Assembly: GCA_902495305.1 (NCBI GenBank)
Contig: CABUWG010000021.1
Location: forward strand, 1-34,216
DNA from: an uncultured Pseudomonadota bacterium
Lineage (GTDB): Bacteria > Pseudomonadota > Alphaproteobacteria > RF32 > CAG-239
DNA length: 34,216 bases
Reading direction: 5' to 3'
Below, one piece after another: positions 1 through 8,131 of this stretch. Both the position numbers and the translations under genes were made by a program. The notes under the pieces are model-generated. The model was not told where the DNA came from. It did not search any database and saw only the letters and a list, made by a program, of their open reading frames with translations. Numbering within the stretch: position 1 is the first letter of the stretch; every line of letters begins with the position of its first letter.

Positions 1-135
1 ATTTACCGCCGGCACATCTATGCCGTATTCGTGCTTCAGGATCCAGCGCACCATTCCCCAACAGTCAAATTCATCAGGGCCTTGCGCACCGGCAACCCAG
101 GGCAAGCCTATATATTTACAAGCAAAATGTGTCAT
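1..135 (-). CDS. NlpC/P60-type tail assembly peptidase, N-terminal part only
   Basis: The minus-strand frame starts with ATG at 135 and runs open through position 1, so only the first 45 residues are present. It reads MTHFACKYIGLPWVAGAQG followed by DEFDCWGMVRWILKHEYGI. The Asp-Cys-Trp-Gly-Met-Val pattern is the catalytic cysteine segment of NlpC/P60 peptidases found at the tail tip of siphoviruses (the lambda gpK role), where they trim peptidoglycan during DNA injection. Its start overlaps the stop of the upstream DUF1833 gene in an ATGA junction, showing translational coupling within the tail operon. The catalytic histidine would lie beyond the window. The family call is good; full length and domain content cannot be judged. 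Confidence 0.8.
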   Translation of the reverse strand, partial: MTHFACKYIGLPWVAGAQGPDEFDCWGMVRWILKHEYGIDVPAVN

Positions 136-674
136 CGTGTTAATCCCGGATAGTTTTTAACGGTATAGTTTTCACTCGGAAACGACTTATTTCCGATGTC
201 CATCATACGGGCCGTAGCAGTTATTTTATAGCAGTCCACATGAATATCAGTAATAACCAAGGTTATCGGCGGATCCATCTGTGGCGTTGTCAGGTCGTCA
301 GACAGATATGGGCGGTATGTCAGCTCAATCATGTCTTGTGTTTCAATCGCTCGATCAAGATAAGTGATCATCTCAGTTGAAACGTTGTCGATCGTGACCG
401 AAATCTCAGGTGTCGGCGTGTTGTTGACCGGTGGCAATTCCAAATCAAAGGCCATGGCAACAAACTCCACAGCTTCTCCCGGATTAAGCGGAGCCGAGTT
501 TTCAAGCGTACATATATGACTGACGTGATCTCGGACTACACGAATAGCGGTCTGATTTCCTTGTTCATCAACAAAAGATGGATGCCGAAGTTCCAAGGTA
601 TGGAGCAAAACCACATCACTCGGAGCCGAAGCATAGGCTTCCTTTAGTGCTTCTGAAAGCGTCGTATCAGGCAT
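132..674 (-). CDS. DUF1833-type phage tail protein
   Basis: This is a 180-residue protein. I start it at the ATG at 674 (MPDTTLSEALKEAYASAP) because AGAAAGGAAC lies just upstream; an in-frame ATG 11 codons earlier has no comparable site. The sequence, with an acidic N-terminus, a central LHTLELRHPSF strand and an FDLELPPV segment, matches the DUF1833 family as I know it. That family sits between distal tail proteins and the NlpC/P60 peptidase in many siphoviruses and is thought to belong to the baseplate or tail tip. Its stop overlaps the peptidase start by 4 nt. The structural role is inferred from family and position. Confidence 0.72.
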   Translation of the reverse strand: MPDTTLSEALKEAYASAPSDVVLLHTLELRHPSFVDEQGNQTAIRVVRDHVSHICTLENSAPLNPGEAVEFVAMAFDLELPPVNNTPTPEISVTIDNVSTEMITYLDRAIETQDMIELTYRPYLSDDLTTPQMDPPITLVITDIHVDCYKITATARMMDIGNKSFPSENYTVKNYPGLTR

Positions 675-690
675 TATCTGTTCCTTTCTA

Positions 691-2061
691 TTATTTCCAG
701 TATCCACGTGCGTACCAATCTATATATCGGGATGAGCCATCACCATACGGTTTGGCAGTAAACATCGATGATGTCCTGTTTATGATAAATACTTGGTTGT
801 TAATTGAGGCCGTTGCATTGTCCAGTCTATAAAGTTGGCAATTTAATTGGTAATTTGTGTTAATGAACGCAACGTTCATCGTAATATTAACGCTCCAATC
901 TGTAACTTGTGATCCTTTATCATATGTTCCGCCTTGTTCTAGAATGCCATTTGACCATTTGATATACCAATTAGTTCCTTTTTGTTCTTCTACTATGTAA
1001 GGAATGTTATTTAATGTATTTTTTATTTGAGAGAGAAGATTCCTTATTTCACTTGTCTCTTCCATAGCTATAGTTCTGCTGACATCTGCACATTTGATAT
1101 AAGTCAACTCATAATAAGCCTTTGGCCTTGTTTCATCACCAAAGCGGGCTGTCCCATTTTGTCCTGTCTTAGGATTTAGAATAAATAAGTCAGGTCCGTC
1201 TTGCCTCAAGCCTTCATCTGTTCCGCTCGTTGTACCGATAGTAGCACCGTCACCCGATCCCCATACATCTTGTCTAATTTGAGCAATATGGTAGTGACCT
1301 TGAAACTGATCTAACTCTACATTTCCAAGCTGACTAGGCGTTCCACTTCGAGCGAAGTTTACTAACAGCGGCAGAATTAAAGTGTCATTGTCCACCTTTA
1401 CATAGCTGGCACACATTCCGTATGTTGAAACTTGGCTGTCATATGTTGCTTCCGTCACTAAAGTGAGGCTGTCTGTATCAACAAGCTGGGTAAAAAAGTC
1501 CGGATATCGGGAACGTGTTATCGTGTTTTTATACCAAACCGGCTCATATCCGTCTGGAACTTTTGAACTTGCTGGGACTGTCAGCTTTGTGCCGAGCGGT
1601 GTCGGAGCCGCATTTTGTGCATAGGTTAGAGCTCTTTCGGCTTGGGCTGTGGCCAGTGCAACCTGAACAGCTCCTTCCGACTGAACCTGTGATATTGAGG
1701 CGGCCGTTGCACTGGCAATGCTGTTAGATGTGATTTGCGACAGCTCCTTAAATGTTTCCGCTTCATCTCTTAAAGTTTTTGTTTGCCCTTTTAAGGTATT
1801 GGTTTCATTTTTAATAATTTGTGTTTCGGATTTTATTTGCAATGTGTCAGCCTTTGCCTGGCGACACTCATCAACATAATCTTCAAGGCCGTTAATAATT
1901 TCAGCACGCACATCCTTCAATTGCTTGGCCACAGACGGAACATTCCCGCTTTCGGTTTGCACAGTTGTCATGTCATCACCATGTACAATTGTGTGCCATT
2001 TAGTTCCATCGACTTCTGACTGAGCAACGACCGCTTCTAATCTTTCTTCTAAATTTGGCAT
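691..2061 (-). CDS. Tail fibre/receptor-binding protein 1 (long paralogue with collar-like insert)
   Basis: This 456-aa protein starts with MPNLEERLEAVVAQSE after a strong AAAGGAG site. Residues 1-75 form the N-terminal module shared with the next two genes (KWHTI, SGNVP, AKQLKDV). A heptad-rich coiled coil occupies roughly 75-150. Residues about 155-330 resemble a tail-collar type domain ending in GDETRPKAYYELTYIKC. The last 100 residues (WYIKWSNGILEQGG to DWYARGYWK) look like the beta-rich C-terminal receptor-binding domain of gp53-like fibres. It is the last and longest of three tandem paralogues between the gpM-like tail gene and the DUF1833 gene. Its likely job is a trimeric fibre that contacts the host surface; the receptor is unknown. 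Confidence 0.75.
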   Translation of the reverse strand: MPNLEERLEAVVAQSEVDGTKWHTIVHGDDMTTVQTESGNVPSVAKQLKDVRAEIINGLEDYVDECRQAKADTLQIKSETQIIKNETNTLKGQTKTLRDEAETFKELSQITSNSIASATAASISQVQSEGAVQVALATAQAERALTYAQNAAPTPLGTKLTVPASSKVPDGYEPVWYKNTITRSRYPDFFTQLVDTDSLTLVTEATYDSQVSTYGMCASYVKVDNDTLILPLLVNFARSGTPSQLGNVELDQFQGHYHIAQIRQDVWGSGDGATIGTTSGTDEGLRQDGPDLFILNPKTGQNGTARFGDETRPKAYYELTYIKCADVSRTIAMEETSEIRNLLSQIKNTLNNIPYIVEEQKGTNWYIKWSNGILEQGGTYDKGSQVTDWSVNITMNVAFINTNYQLNCQLYRLDNATASINNQVFIINRTSSMFTAKPYGDGSSRYIDWYARGYWK

Positions 2062-2062
2062 T

Positions 2063-2872
2063 TTATACTCCTTTACAAGGCATGAATGCTAATTCACCGC
2101 CACCGGACAATCTTACTATGTCACCAGGACATACCAAAACCATAAGGCTGTTATACTCTTCCCAATGTCCATAGTTTCCATATTGGCGAAATACAAGGTT
2201 TCCGTTGATATATCCGCTCAATGAACTGTTATACACAACGTTGCGCATTAGTACCCATCCATACTGGCTTATTGTAACGTCTGCATTTAATGCAAGAACC
2301 TGCCTTCTTGACCAATCAGGAGCAATCCAAGCAATAATACTTGCCTTTGCGGATGCTGACGGCGCAATATTTGAAAAATCCAAGTTTGCTTTCGAACTTG
2401 TTGCGGCTTCAGCTCGGTTTGCTTGACTTGTAGCCTCAGCTACTTGTTCAGCTACAGCATTTTGCACATTGGTCACTTGGGTTGTACCTTCCGCTCGAAT
2501 AGTGCTAATCGAGTTTGTTGTAGCGGTCGAAATGCTGTTAAAAATGGTTTGAGACTGATTTTTTAAGGCCTCTGTATCATTCTTTAACCATATAACATCA
2601 GATTTTAATCCGTTTGTTTGCTCTTTAATAGCAAGTGTATCGGCCTTTGTTTGGATTGTAACATCACGAGCGTTTCTGCACTCGGCCAAATAATCTACAA
2701 CACCATTTACAACTTCATCGTGCACGTCTTTCAACTGCTTGGCTACCGTAGGAACATTTCCGCTTTCGGTCGGTACAGTTGTTGTATTATTACCATGAAT
2801 TATTGTATGCCATTTAACGCCGTCCATTTCAGCCTGAGAAACAACAGCCTGCAATCTTTCTTCCATGTTCAT
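2063..2872 (-). CDS. Tail fibre paralogue 2 (alternative C-terminal domain)
   Basis: This 269-aa protein begins MNMEERLQAVVSQAEMDG, preceded by AGGAG. Residues 1-165 are nearly colinear with paralogue 3, including KWHTIIHGNNTTTVPTE, VAKQLKDVHDEVVNGV and AEQVAEATSQANRAE, and are predicted mostly coiled coil. The final 100 residues are unrelated to the other two paralogues: they run from IAWIAPDWSRRQVLALNADV to VCPGDIVRLSGGGELAFMP, a compact beta-rich tip-like domain. The pattern is one attachment module carrying interchangeable tips. It lies 12 nt downstream of paralogue 3 and 1 nt upstream of paralogue 1, so all three appear co-transcribed. Receptor-binding function is inferred from architecture and tail-operon location. 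Confidence 0.7.
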   Translation of the reverse strand: MNMEERLQAVVSQAEMDGVKWHTIIHGNNTTTVPTESGNVPTVAKQLKDVHDEVVNGVVDYLAECRNARDVTIQTKADTLAIKEQTNGLKSDVIWLKNDTEALKNQSQTIFNSISTATTNSISTIRAEGTTQVTNVQNAVAEQVAEATSQANRAEAATSSKANLDFSNIAPSASAKASIIAWIAPDWSRRQVLALNADVTISQYGWVLMRNVVYNSSLSGYINGNLVFRQYGNYGHWEEYNSLMVLVCPGDIVRLSGGGELAFMPCKGV

Positions 2873-2884
2873 TTGAAGTATCTC

Positions 2885-3694
2885 CTAGTAACCGCATGCA
2901 TACCAAGACTTTGCTTGGCTTGAACTTCCGCCTCGGTTATAAATTATCATTTGCGATGCAGAAGTACGTTGTATACATTGCGCATATATTTCGCTATTTG
3001 TTCCTATAGTTGTTGCTATCACTGTATAATTTGTATTCTTGAAAGCCTTTGGAAAGGTAACAGTGACATTTGTCCCTGCGGCCGCTTCTCCACCTTGTTC
3101 AATCCAACCGTCGGGCCAAACTCTATACCATGTTTTGCCACTTACATATTTTGTAAACATCTTGGAAAAGATAGTATCCTTTGTGATGTTTGATAGGTCA
3201 GTGTTTACCTTTGTGGAAGTAGCTTGTTCGGCCCGATTTGCCTGACTGGTTGCTTCGGCCACTTGTTCTGCCACCGCAGTACGCACATTTGTGACCTGAG
3301 TAGATCCTTCTGTTTGCACAGTTTCCACAGCATTAGCTGTCGCAGACGAGATATTATTAAAAATCGCTTGTGACTGATTTTTTAGGCTTTCGGTATCATT
3401 TTTTAATGTTGTTACATCGTTTTTTATTTTATTGGTTGCATCTTTTATGGCCTGAGTTTCCGTTTTAGTCTGAATTGTTGCATCTCGAGCAGTTCTGCAC
3501 TCAATCATATAATCAATAACACCGTTTACAACCTCATCATGAACATCTTTTAATTGTTTGGCCACTGTTGGAACGTTGCCGTTTTCTGTCGGGACAGTTG
3601 TTGTATTATTACCATGAATTATTGTATGCCATTTTTCTCCATCTGCTTCAGCTTGCGAAACAACGGCTTGTAATCTTTCTTCCATATTTGCCAT
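2885..3694 (-). CDS. Tail fibre paralogue 3 (gp53-like C-terminal tip)
   Basis: This 269-aa protein starts MANMEERLQAVVSQAEADG. It shares the roughly 165-residue N-terminal attachment and coiled-coil module with paralogue 2. Its C-terminal 90 residues, from KTWYRVWPDGWIEQGG through FKNTNYTVIATT to SWYACGY, match the WPDGxIEQGG-type fibre tip and are related to the end of paralogue 1, which has WSNGILEQGG and a similar aromatic C-terminus. It is the first of the three transcribed and follows the gpM-like gene directly. The likely role is host-receptor binding at the tail tip. Confidence 0.72.
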   Translation of the reverse strand: MANMEERLQAVVSQAEADGEKWHTIIHGNNTTTVPTENGNVPTVAKQLKDVHDEVVNGVIDYMIECRTARDATIQTKTETQAIKDATNKIKNDVTTLKNDTESLKNQSQAIFNNISSATANAVETVQTEGSTQVTNVRTAVAEQVAEATSQANRAEQATSTKVNTDLSNITKDTIFSKMFTKYVSGKTWYRVWPDGWIEQGGEAAAGTNVTVTFPKAFKNTNYTVIATTIGTNSEIYAQCIQRTSASQMIIYNRGGSSSQAKSWYACGY

Positions 3695-3697
3695 TTT

Positions 3698-4180
3698 TTA
3701 TAAATCCTCAATATATTGCGGGCATTCAACGTGAACGAAATAGTGCAGATGATTAACCGCACTTGAAAGCCTATCAAAGTCATTTTCTAGTAAAATTGCC
3801 AACGCACCGTCCGAAAGTGTCGGTCGGTCACGCACTTCGAGTTCTGATGTGATTTCCCAAAGGTATCCATTCAGGAGTTTTGCTTCGAACTGTTGAGTAA
3901 ACCTGGCTTCTTGTTTTAATAACCCCAGGCCGCCCAAAAGCGTAACAACGAACCATTCAGCACCTTCTTTTGCGTAGTATTTGTACCAGGCTTCAAAGAG
4001 CGAGAATTGTTCTCGGTTCATTACCCAGCGCACAGAAATTTTAGACGGCGTTTGCTCATAACGCCGCCTTTGTCTCGCCGGGCCTGCCTCCATATCGGTT
4101 CGTACAATAGCTTCACCGGGTTTTATCGCATACCCCTCTGTGGTCGGGTAAGGTAGTTTTTCAGGAAAAATTACTGTCAT
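3698..4180 (-). CDS. Minor tail protein downstream of tape measure (gpM/distal-tail-like)
   Basis: The 160-aa product reads FPEKLPYPTTEGYAIKPGEA, RQRRRYEQTPSKISVRWVM, then REQFSLFEAWYKYYAKEGAEWF. This layout, a basic strand followed by a linker and an FxxWY segment with a long beta C-terminus, resembles the small tail proteins such as lambda gpM that follow the tape measure gene. Its start overlaps the tape-measure stop by 4 nt (ATGA), indicating coupled translation. No enzymatic motif is visible. It probably caps or extends the tail tube at the tip. The call rests more on synteny than on sequence. Confidence 0.6.
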   Translation of the reverse strand: MTVIFPEKLPYPTTEGYAIKPGEAIVRTDMEAGPARQRRRYEQTPSKISVRWVMNREQFSLFEAWYKYYAKEGAEWFVVTLLGGLGLLKQEARFTQQFEAKLLNGYLWEITSELEVRDRPTLSDGALAILLENDFDRLSSAVNHLHYFVHVECPQYIEDL

Positions 4181-6822
4181 CTATAACTCCCATAGGCCGG
4201 GTTTAACGCATACCTTTGTTCAAGGATCGGCGATAAACCTTCACCTTTACTGATGTTTTTACCAATTGCACCCTCAATCTGCTCAACGATGATGTCCAGG
4301 TTGATATTACCGTTCATGTCGCGTGTCGGGTTTGCCGTTGTCCTTGTGCCTGAGGCCTTATTGACCACATTCACATTGACATAAACCGGCGGTTTTGAAT
4401 TTAACTCTGCGCCCAGTGCTTTCATCTGTCCCGGCGTGAATACCGTTTCACCTTTTTTCGCGATAATCGGGATCTCGCCGCCGACCAAACCCCCGGTATG
4501 AAAACGGGGAGCATTTTCAAAAACACTTGGACTAACAGCCTTAGTAGATAAAGTATCCGTACCAATGACACCTCCTGTATGCGCTGTCGGAATACCGAAG
4601 TAACCCATGACACCGCCCATGATCGGCTTGATCACAGCGTACTGCATGGCCATTCGGACCATTCCCTCGACAACTGAGTTAACAAAGTCTCCAAAGTTCG
4701 CTTTACCGGTCATGACGAAGTTTGTCAGCGTATCTTCCATTGATTTGAAAGAGTTCTTGACCATGTTTTCGGTCATTGAAGCCATATCCGAGGCATCTTC
4801 ATAAACGCTTTTCATTCCTCGGGTTACGCCGTCTTTCCAGTCCTTTGAACTTTGAAGAGCGGCAACTCCTGCTTTTTTGACCATATCATCATAAACGCGG
4901 TTTACATCATTTTTGAAATCCTCATAACCGGCTTTTGTGCTGTCAAGGTTCGCCAAAGCATTATCACGCCACTTGGCCGCTTTTTGCATGGCCTGATCAT
5001 AAGGATCCTGCAATTCAAAGACCTTTTGTTTGATGTCCTCAATGGTCTTTTCGTAAGCTGATGTGTCAGTTTTTGACAGAACAGGTGGTTTCGGAACTGC
5101 CGGCTTTTCTTCTTTCGGCCTTAATTCCGGGTTTTGAATGTACTTCAACTCATCACGAGCCTTTTGTGCATCTATCTCGGCCGCTTTCAAAAGCAGGAAC
5201 TTTTCCTGAATGGCTTTTGCCTGCGGTTGAAAATCCGGATATTCAGCGGCCAAACGCCATACTTCCTTTTGGTATTCCTCCAGGTTGTATTTTGACTGCG
5301 AAAGAATGTCCGCCAAATCGTTTGCAAAGATCTGGTATTCTTTCAGGAACATATTCGGCGCGTGACGTTGAAAGAACGACAGCCCACCGGTATCTTTTAA
5401 TTCTTCCTTCAGGTCTTTGATATTCTTTTCTGCCACCTTTAATTTATAGGACCATTCGGCAATGGCTTGGTTTTTGCTCTGTACCGTCACAAGGTTATTT
5501 GTTTCTTTGACCGTCTCGGCCATCTGTTCTTTAAGTTTGGCCAAGGTGTCCGCGTGGTCGTTTGCCGCTCGCTTTGCCACGTTATGACTGTCTATTAACT
5601 TATACAGGCCATAAACAACCAACATAACAAGACCGGCCGGGCCACCAAGCAAAGCCATAATGCCTTTCAAAAGTCCGACCGCACCGGCAAGAACCTTTGC
5701 CGCTACCGCGGTTGCGTACATCTGCACAGCGGCCACCTTGGAAACTTGCCACATCATTTTAAGGCCGAGTGTGGCAGAGGCTCCGGCGGTCCCGGTTCCC
5801 ATTAGTGCAACATTCAGCGCATAAACGCTTGCCTTTAATAGGTCAATTCCTTTTGTAATCAGGCTTGCACCCAACCGGACAGTTAAGAGCGTGATGATCG
5901 GCTCAATGTTTTTGGCCAATGTAAAGAACGCTTTACCGGCGATTGTTACTGCACTTGCTAAAGTTTCACCAATAGTTTTAGCCGCACTATCTGTACCTGA
6001 TACTAAATTATTAAACTGATCAAGAACTTCTTTGATTGCTTTGTTTAATCCATTTTCACCAATCGTTCGTGCAACTTTTGCAAGAGCATCTTCAATGTTT
6101 GACATTGTTCCGCCCATGGTGTTCATCTGTTCGGCCATGGCACCACCGAAGTTTATTGTGCCGATAGAGCGAAGATAATTTTCAATTTCTGCCGCATTTT
6201 TACCAACTTCTGTTGTAACGCCTTGAAAGATGAACCTTACACGTTCTCCCTCGACCTTTGCTTTGATACCAAACGTTTTGAGCCTTTCAAATTCACCAAC
6301 AGTTGCTGAGGTAACAGCCGAAACAAACTCCAATATGTTCTTACCAAAAGCAGAGGCTGTGTTACCATAAGAGGTTAAGGCTTCCATTGAAGGTTCCAAG
6401 CCCATTGCCTTTAATCGGATAAAACTGTCTACGATTTCATCAAGTTGGAATGGCGTTGATGTGGCAAAGTCTTCAATCAAAGTAAAGGCTTTTTTGGCCG
6501 CTTTCGCAGAGCCGGTCACCGTTTTTAATGATCCGGACAGTCTTTCAAACTCGGCATTAACACCGACAATAGACTTAAACGTTGAGGTTAAACCACGTAA
6601 ACCGAGGTATGCTCCGGCCAACGATGCCGCCTGTTTGAGGGTATTATTAAAGGCCTTGGCTGTGTTGTCCAAGACCTTTAAGTTATCGTTTGCCGGTGTG
6701 ATGACCTGAGTTATCCGCTGAAAGGCTTTCTGTCCGTCCGAGCCGATGTTCTTGAACTCTTGCCGAACCTTGTCGCCGCCCACCGCTTCAAGTCTGATTG
6801 AAAGTTTTTTCGCTGTGTTCAT
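4177..6822 (-). CDS. Tail tape measure protein
   Basis: At 881 aa this is the longest gene in the window, as expected for a tail-length ruler. Residues about 75-230 carry the tape-measure N-terminal domain (GSLKTVTGSAKAAKKAF, ATSTPFQLDEIVDSFIRLK, TVGEFERLKTFGIKAK). Residues about 290-400 contain long hydrophobic stretches (GLLKGIMALLGGPAGLVML) of the kind thought to insert into the host membrane. A charged coiled region follows. Residues about 660-760 (MTENMVKNSFKSMEDTLTNF, FGDFVNSVVEGMVRMAMQY) match the lambda-type tape-measure C-terminal domain. It is separated from the upstream chaperone by the secreted-repeat cargo gene and its terminator, so it may rely on read-through or a weak local promoter. 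Confidence 0.92.
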   Translation of the reverse strand: MNTAKKLSIRLEAVGGDKVRQEFKNIGSDGQKAFQRITQVITPANDNLKVLDNTAKAFNNTLKQAASLAGAYLGLRGLTSTFKSIVGVNAEFERLSGSLKTVTGSAKAAKKAFTLIEDFATSTPFQLDEIVDSFIRLKAMGLEPSMEALTSYGNTASAFGKNILEFVSAVTSATVGEFERLKTFGIKAKVEGERVRFIFQGVTTEVGKNAAEIENYLRSIGTINFGGAMAEQMNTMGGTMSNIEDALAKVARTIGENGLNKAIKEVLDQFNNLVSGTDSAAKTIGETLASAVTIAGKAFFTLAKNIEPIITLLTVRLGASLITKGIDLLKASVYALNVALMGTGTAGASATLGLKMMWQVSKVAAVQMYATAVAAKVLAGAVGLLKGIMALLGGPAGLVMLVVYGLYKLIDSHNVAKRAANDHADTLAKLKEQMAETVKETNNLVTVQSKNQAIAEWSYKLKVAEKNIKDLKEELKDTGGLSFFQRHAPNMFLKEYQIFANDLADILSQSKYNLEEYQKEVWRLAAEYPDFQPQAKAIQEKFLLLKAAEIDAQKARDELKYIQNPELRPKEEKPAVPKPPVLSKTDTSAYEKTIEDIKQKVFELQDPYDQAMQKAAKWRDNALANLDSTKAGYEDFKNDVNRVYDDMVKKAGVAALQSSKDWKDGVTRGMKSVYEDASDMASMTENMVKNSFKSMEDTLTNFVMTGKANFGDFVNSVVEGMVRMAMQYAVIKPIMGGVMGYFGIPTAHTGGVIGTDTLSTKAVSPSVFENAPRFHTGGLVGGEIPIIAKKGETVFTPGQMKALGAELNSKPPVYVNVNVVNKASGTRTTANPTRDMNGNINLDIIVEQIEGAIGKNISKGEGLSPILEQRYALNPAYGSYR

Positions 6823-6835
6823 TCGTTTTTTCCAT

Positions 6836-6866
6836 AAAAAAACACCCCAACCAAACGGTTGAGGTG
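6836..6866 (-). terminator. Rho-independent terminator of the secreted-repeat gene
   Basis: On the minus strand a 10-bp stem (CACCTCAACC / GGTTGGGGTG, one G-T wobble, loop GTTT; plus coordinates 6843-6866) is followed by seven Ts (6836-6842). It lies 21 nt past the stop of the repeat-protein gene and just before the tape-measure start. It would end the cargo transcript and partly separate it from the tail operon. Confidence 0.85.
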
Positions 6867-6887
6867 CCTTGTTGAAATTTGTTTTAC

Positions 6888-7346
6888 TTAATAGTCGTAG
6901 TAGTTTGTGTTCCCGAAGCTGTCTTTACGAGAGCGCGTATGAATGTTTCGATTCCCGATAGTGCCATAGGTATTTGTATTACCAAAGCTGTCAGTCCGGG
7001 AACGGGTATTTACATTTTGGTTACCAATCGTTCCGTATGTATTGGTATTACCAAAACTGTCGGTTCGAGACCGCGTATTTACATTATCGTTTCCAATAGT
7101 GCCATAGGTATTGGTGTTACCAAAACTGTCTGTCCTGGATCGTGTATTGACATTCTTGTTGCCGATCGTTCCGTATGTATTAGTATTTCCGAAACTATCG
7201 GTCCGAGAACGGGTGTGTACATATTCGCCGTCAGAGTTTGTTCCATAGCAATTCCTATTGCCAAAACTATCTTCAGAACAACGAACTGTGGCTTGAGCCT
7301 GAATTGCTAGCAAGCAGAAACATAAAGTAAAAAGTATATTTTTCAT
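6888..7346 (-). CDS. Secreted tandem-repeat protein, probable prophage cargo (moron)
   Basis: This 152-aa protein starts MKNILFTLCFCLLAIQAQA, a clear Sec signal peptide with an AQA-like cleavage site and no lipobox. The mature part is almost entirely a 23-residue repeat with the unit TRSRTDSFGNTNTYGTIGN plus xNVN: four full copies, with degenerate copies at both ends, giving six DSFGN motifs. Two cysteines occur before the repeats. It has its own promoter-like site (7371-7399) and terminator (6836-6866), and it interrupts the usual chaperone to tape-measure order. This points to a gene expressed from the lysogen. Function is unknown: a surface or periplasmic repeat protein affecting the host envelope or superinfection is possible but unproven. 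Confidence 0.8.
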   Translation of the reverse strand: MKNILFTLCFCLLAIQAQATVRCSEDSFGNRNCYGTNSDGEYVHTRSRTDSFGNTNTYGTIGNKNVNTRSRTDSFGNTNTYGTIGNDNVNTRSRTDSFGNTNTYGTIGNQNVNTRSRTDSFGNTNTYGTIGNRNIHTRSRKDSFGNTNYYDY

Positions 7347-7370
7347 GGTTAATCCTTTCTTTTTACTTTA

Positions 7371-7399
7371 TTAATATCAAACGCAAAATAAAAATTCAA
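7371..7399 (-). promoter_or_regulatory. Sigma-70-like promoter for the secreted-repeat gene
   Basis: On the minus strand TTGAAT (7394-7399) and TATTAA (7371-7376) are separated by exactly 17 nt and lie about 25 nt upstream of the start codon at 7346. AAAGGATT serves as the ribosome binding site. Each box matches consensus at 4 of 6 positions. The gene having its own terminator makes a private promoter more believable. Confidence 0.5.
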
Positions 7400-7409
7400 G
7401 ATGTCTGAC

Positions 7410-8131
7410 CTAACTTCTGCCACTTTCTGACATATCACTCATACCGGCCTTTATTCCTTGGATTCCGACAGATAACAGTTCAGTCATCACCGCACTTTTT
7501 AATCCCAAATTCTCAGCCACCGTCAGCGCAACCCCAAGATCAGGCTCGGAAAGTTTTAGCAAAACCTCCCAAGCCTGATGTCCTTCTGCGGTTTTTAAGG
7601 TTGTTTCGACGTATCGGCATCTGTAGATGGGGCAGTTGATTTCTTGCTCGCCGCATCCTTGGCAGTAGTTTCGCCCGGAGCCGAAGTGCCATCTTGCTCG
7701 GGCGTATATGCGTTTTTTTCGGCCTCGAGTATTTCTTGAATGCCGCAATACTGTTGTCTGAATGTTTCGGCGATGCTCCAAAAGTTCGTGAAGAGCTCCT
7801 CAATTTTGACCGGTGTCAGCGGTGCTTTTTCATCTGTTTCGGCTTCTAAAATGCCGTCCCATTCAATAATGCCCGCCAGCGCAAGACCCAAAATTAACTG
7901 CTGATCGGCAAAGGCTTCGCGCTTTGTGATGTCCTCTAAATCCGGCAAGTTTTCATCTTTTGCACCGTTTTCGCGAACATCTTTAATGCGCTTGGCCATG
8001 TCGTCGACCTTTGAATTCATATAGGCTTTTGCCTCATAGAATACGGAAGATGTGCAGGGTTTAACTTTTACCCGGACACCCATACCTAAATCCAACCAGT
8101 AAGGCTCATTCTTAAACTTTAACTTTAACAT
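7410..8131 (-). CDS. Tail assembly chaperone GT-type fusion made by -1 frameshift
   Basis: The upstream frame starting at 8131 can slip -1 at A AAA AAC (7718-7712, read after GAA in frame) into the frame ending at 7410. The product is 140 + 100 = 240 aa. The downstream part reads like a real conserved protein: it has a CQGC...CPIYRC four-cysteine pattern, then EGHQAWEVLLKLSEPDLGVA and LGLKSAVMTELL, typical of C-terminal T domains. It lacks a plausible start of its own. Position between tube and tape measure and the -1 direction both fit the lambda gpG/gpGT arrangement. The fusion would bridge tape measure and tube subunits during assembly. Frameshift efficiency is unknown. Confidence 0.75.
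7595..8131 (-). CDS. Tail assembly chaperone G-type (unshifted product)
   Basis: This 178-aa protein starts MLKLKFKNEPYWLDLGMGVR. Residues 1-140 form a compact helical part (EAKAYMNSKVDDMAKRIKDV, FTNFWSIAETFRQQYCGIQE). The tail after the slip site is low-complexity and polar (PGETTAKDAASKKSTAPSTD), as if only a terminator extension. Its start codon shares one base with the stop of the tube gene (TAATG). It is the unshifted member of the G/GT pair and likely coats the tape measure before tube polymerisation. The family call is from position and the paired frameshift rather than strong sequence recognition. Confidence 0.72.
   Translation of the reverse strand: MLKLKFKNEPYWLDLGMGVRVKVKPCTSSVFYEAKAYMNSKVDDMAKRIKDVRENGAKDENLPDLEDITKREAFADQQLILGLALAGIIEWDGILEAETDEKAPLTPVKIEELFTNFWSIAETFRQQYCGIQEILEAEKNAYTPEQDGTSAPGETTAKDAASKKSTAPSTDADTSKQP

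Noticed and set aside
691..3694. Diversity-generating retroelement acting on the fibre genes
   Set aside because: No reverse transcriptase and no template repeat in the window; variation is by whole-domain difference.
6879..7310. 143-aa plus-strand repeat frame
   Set aside because: Antisense shadow of the secreted-repeat gene; the minus-strand frame has the signal peptide, promoter and terminator.
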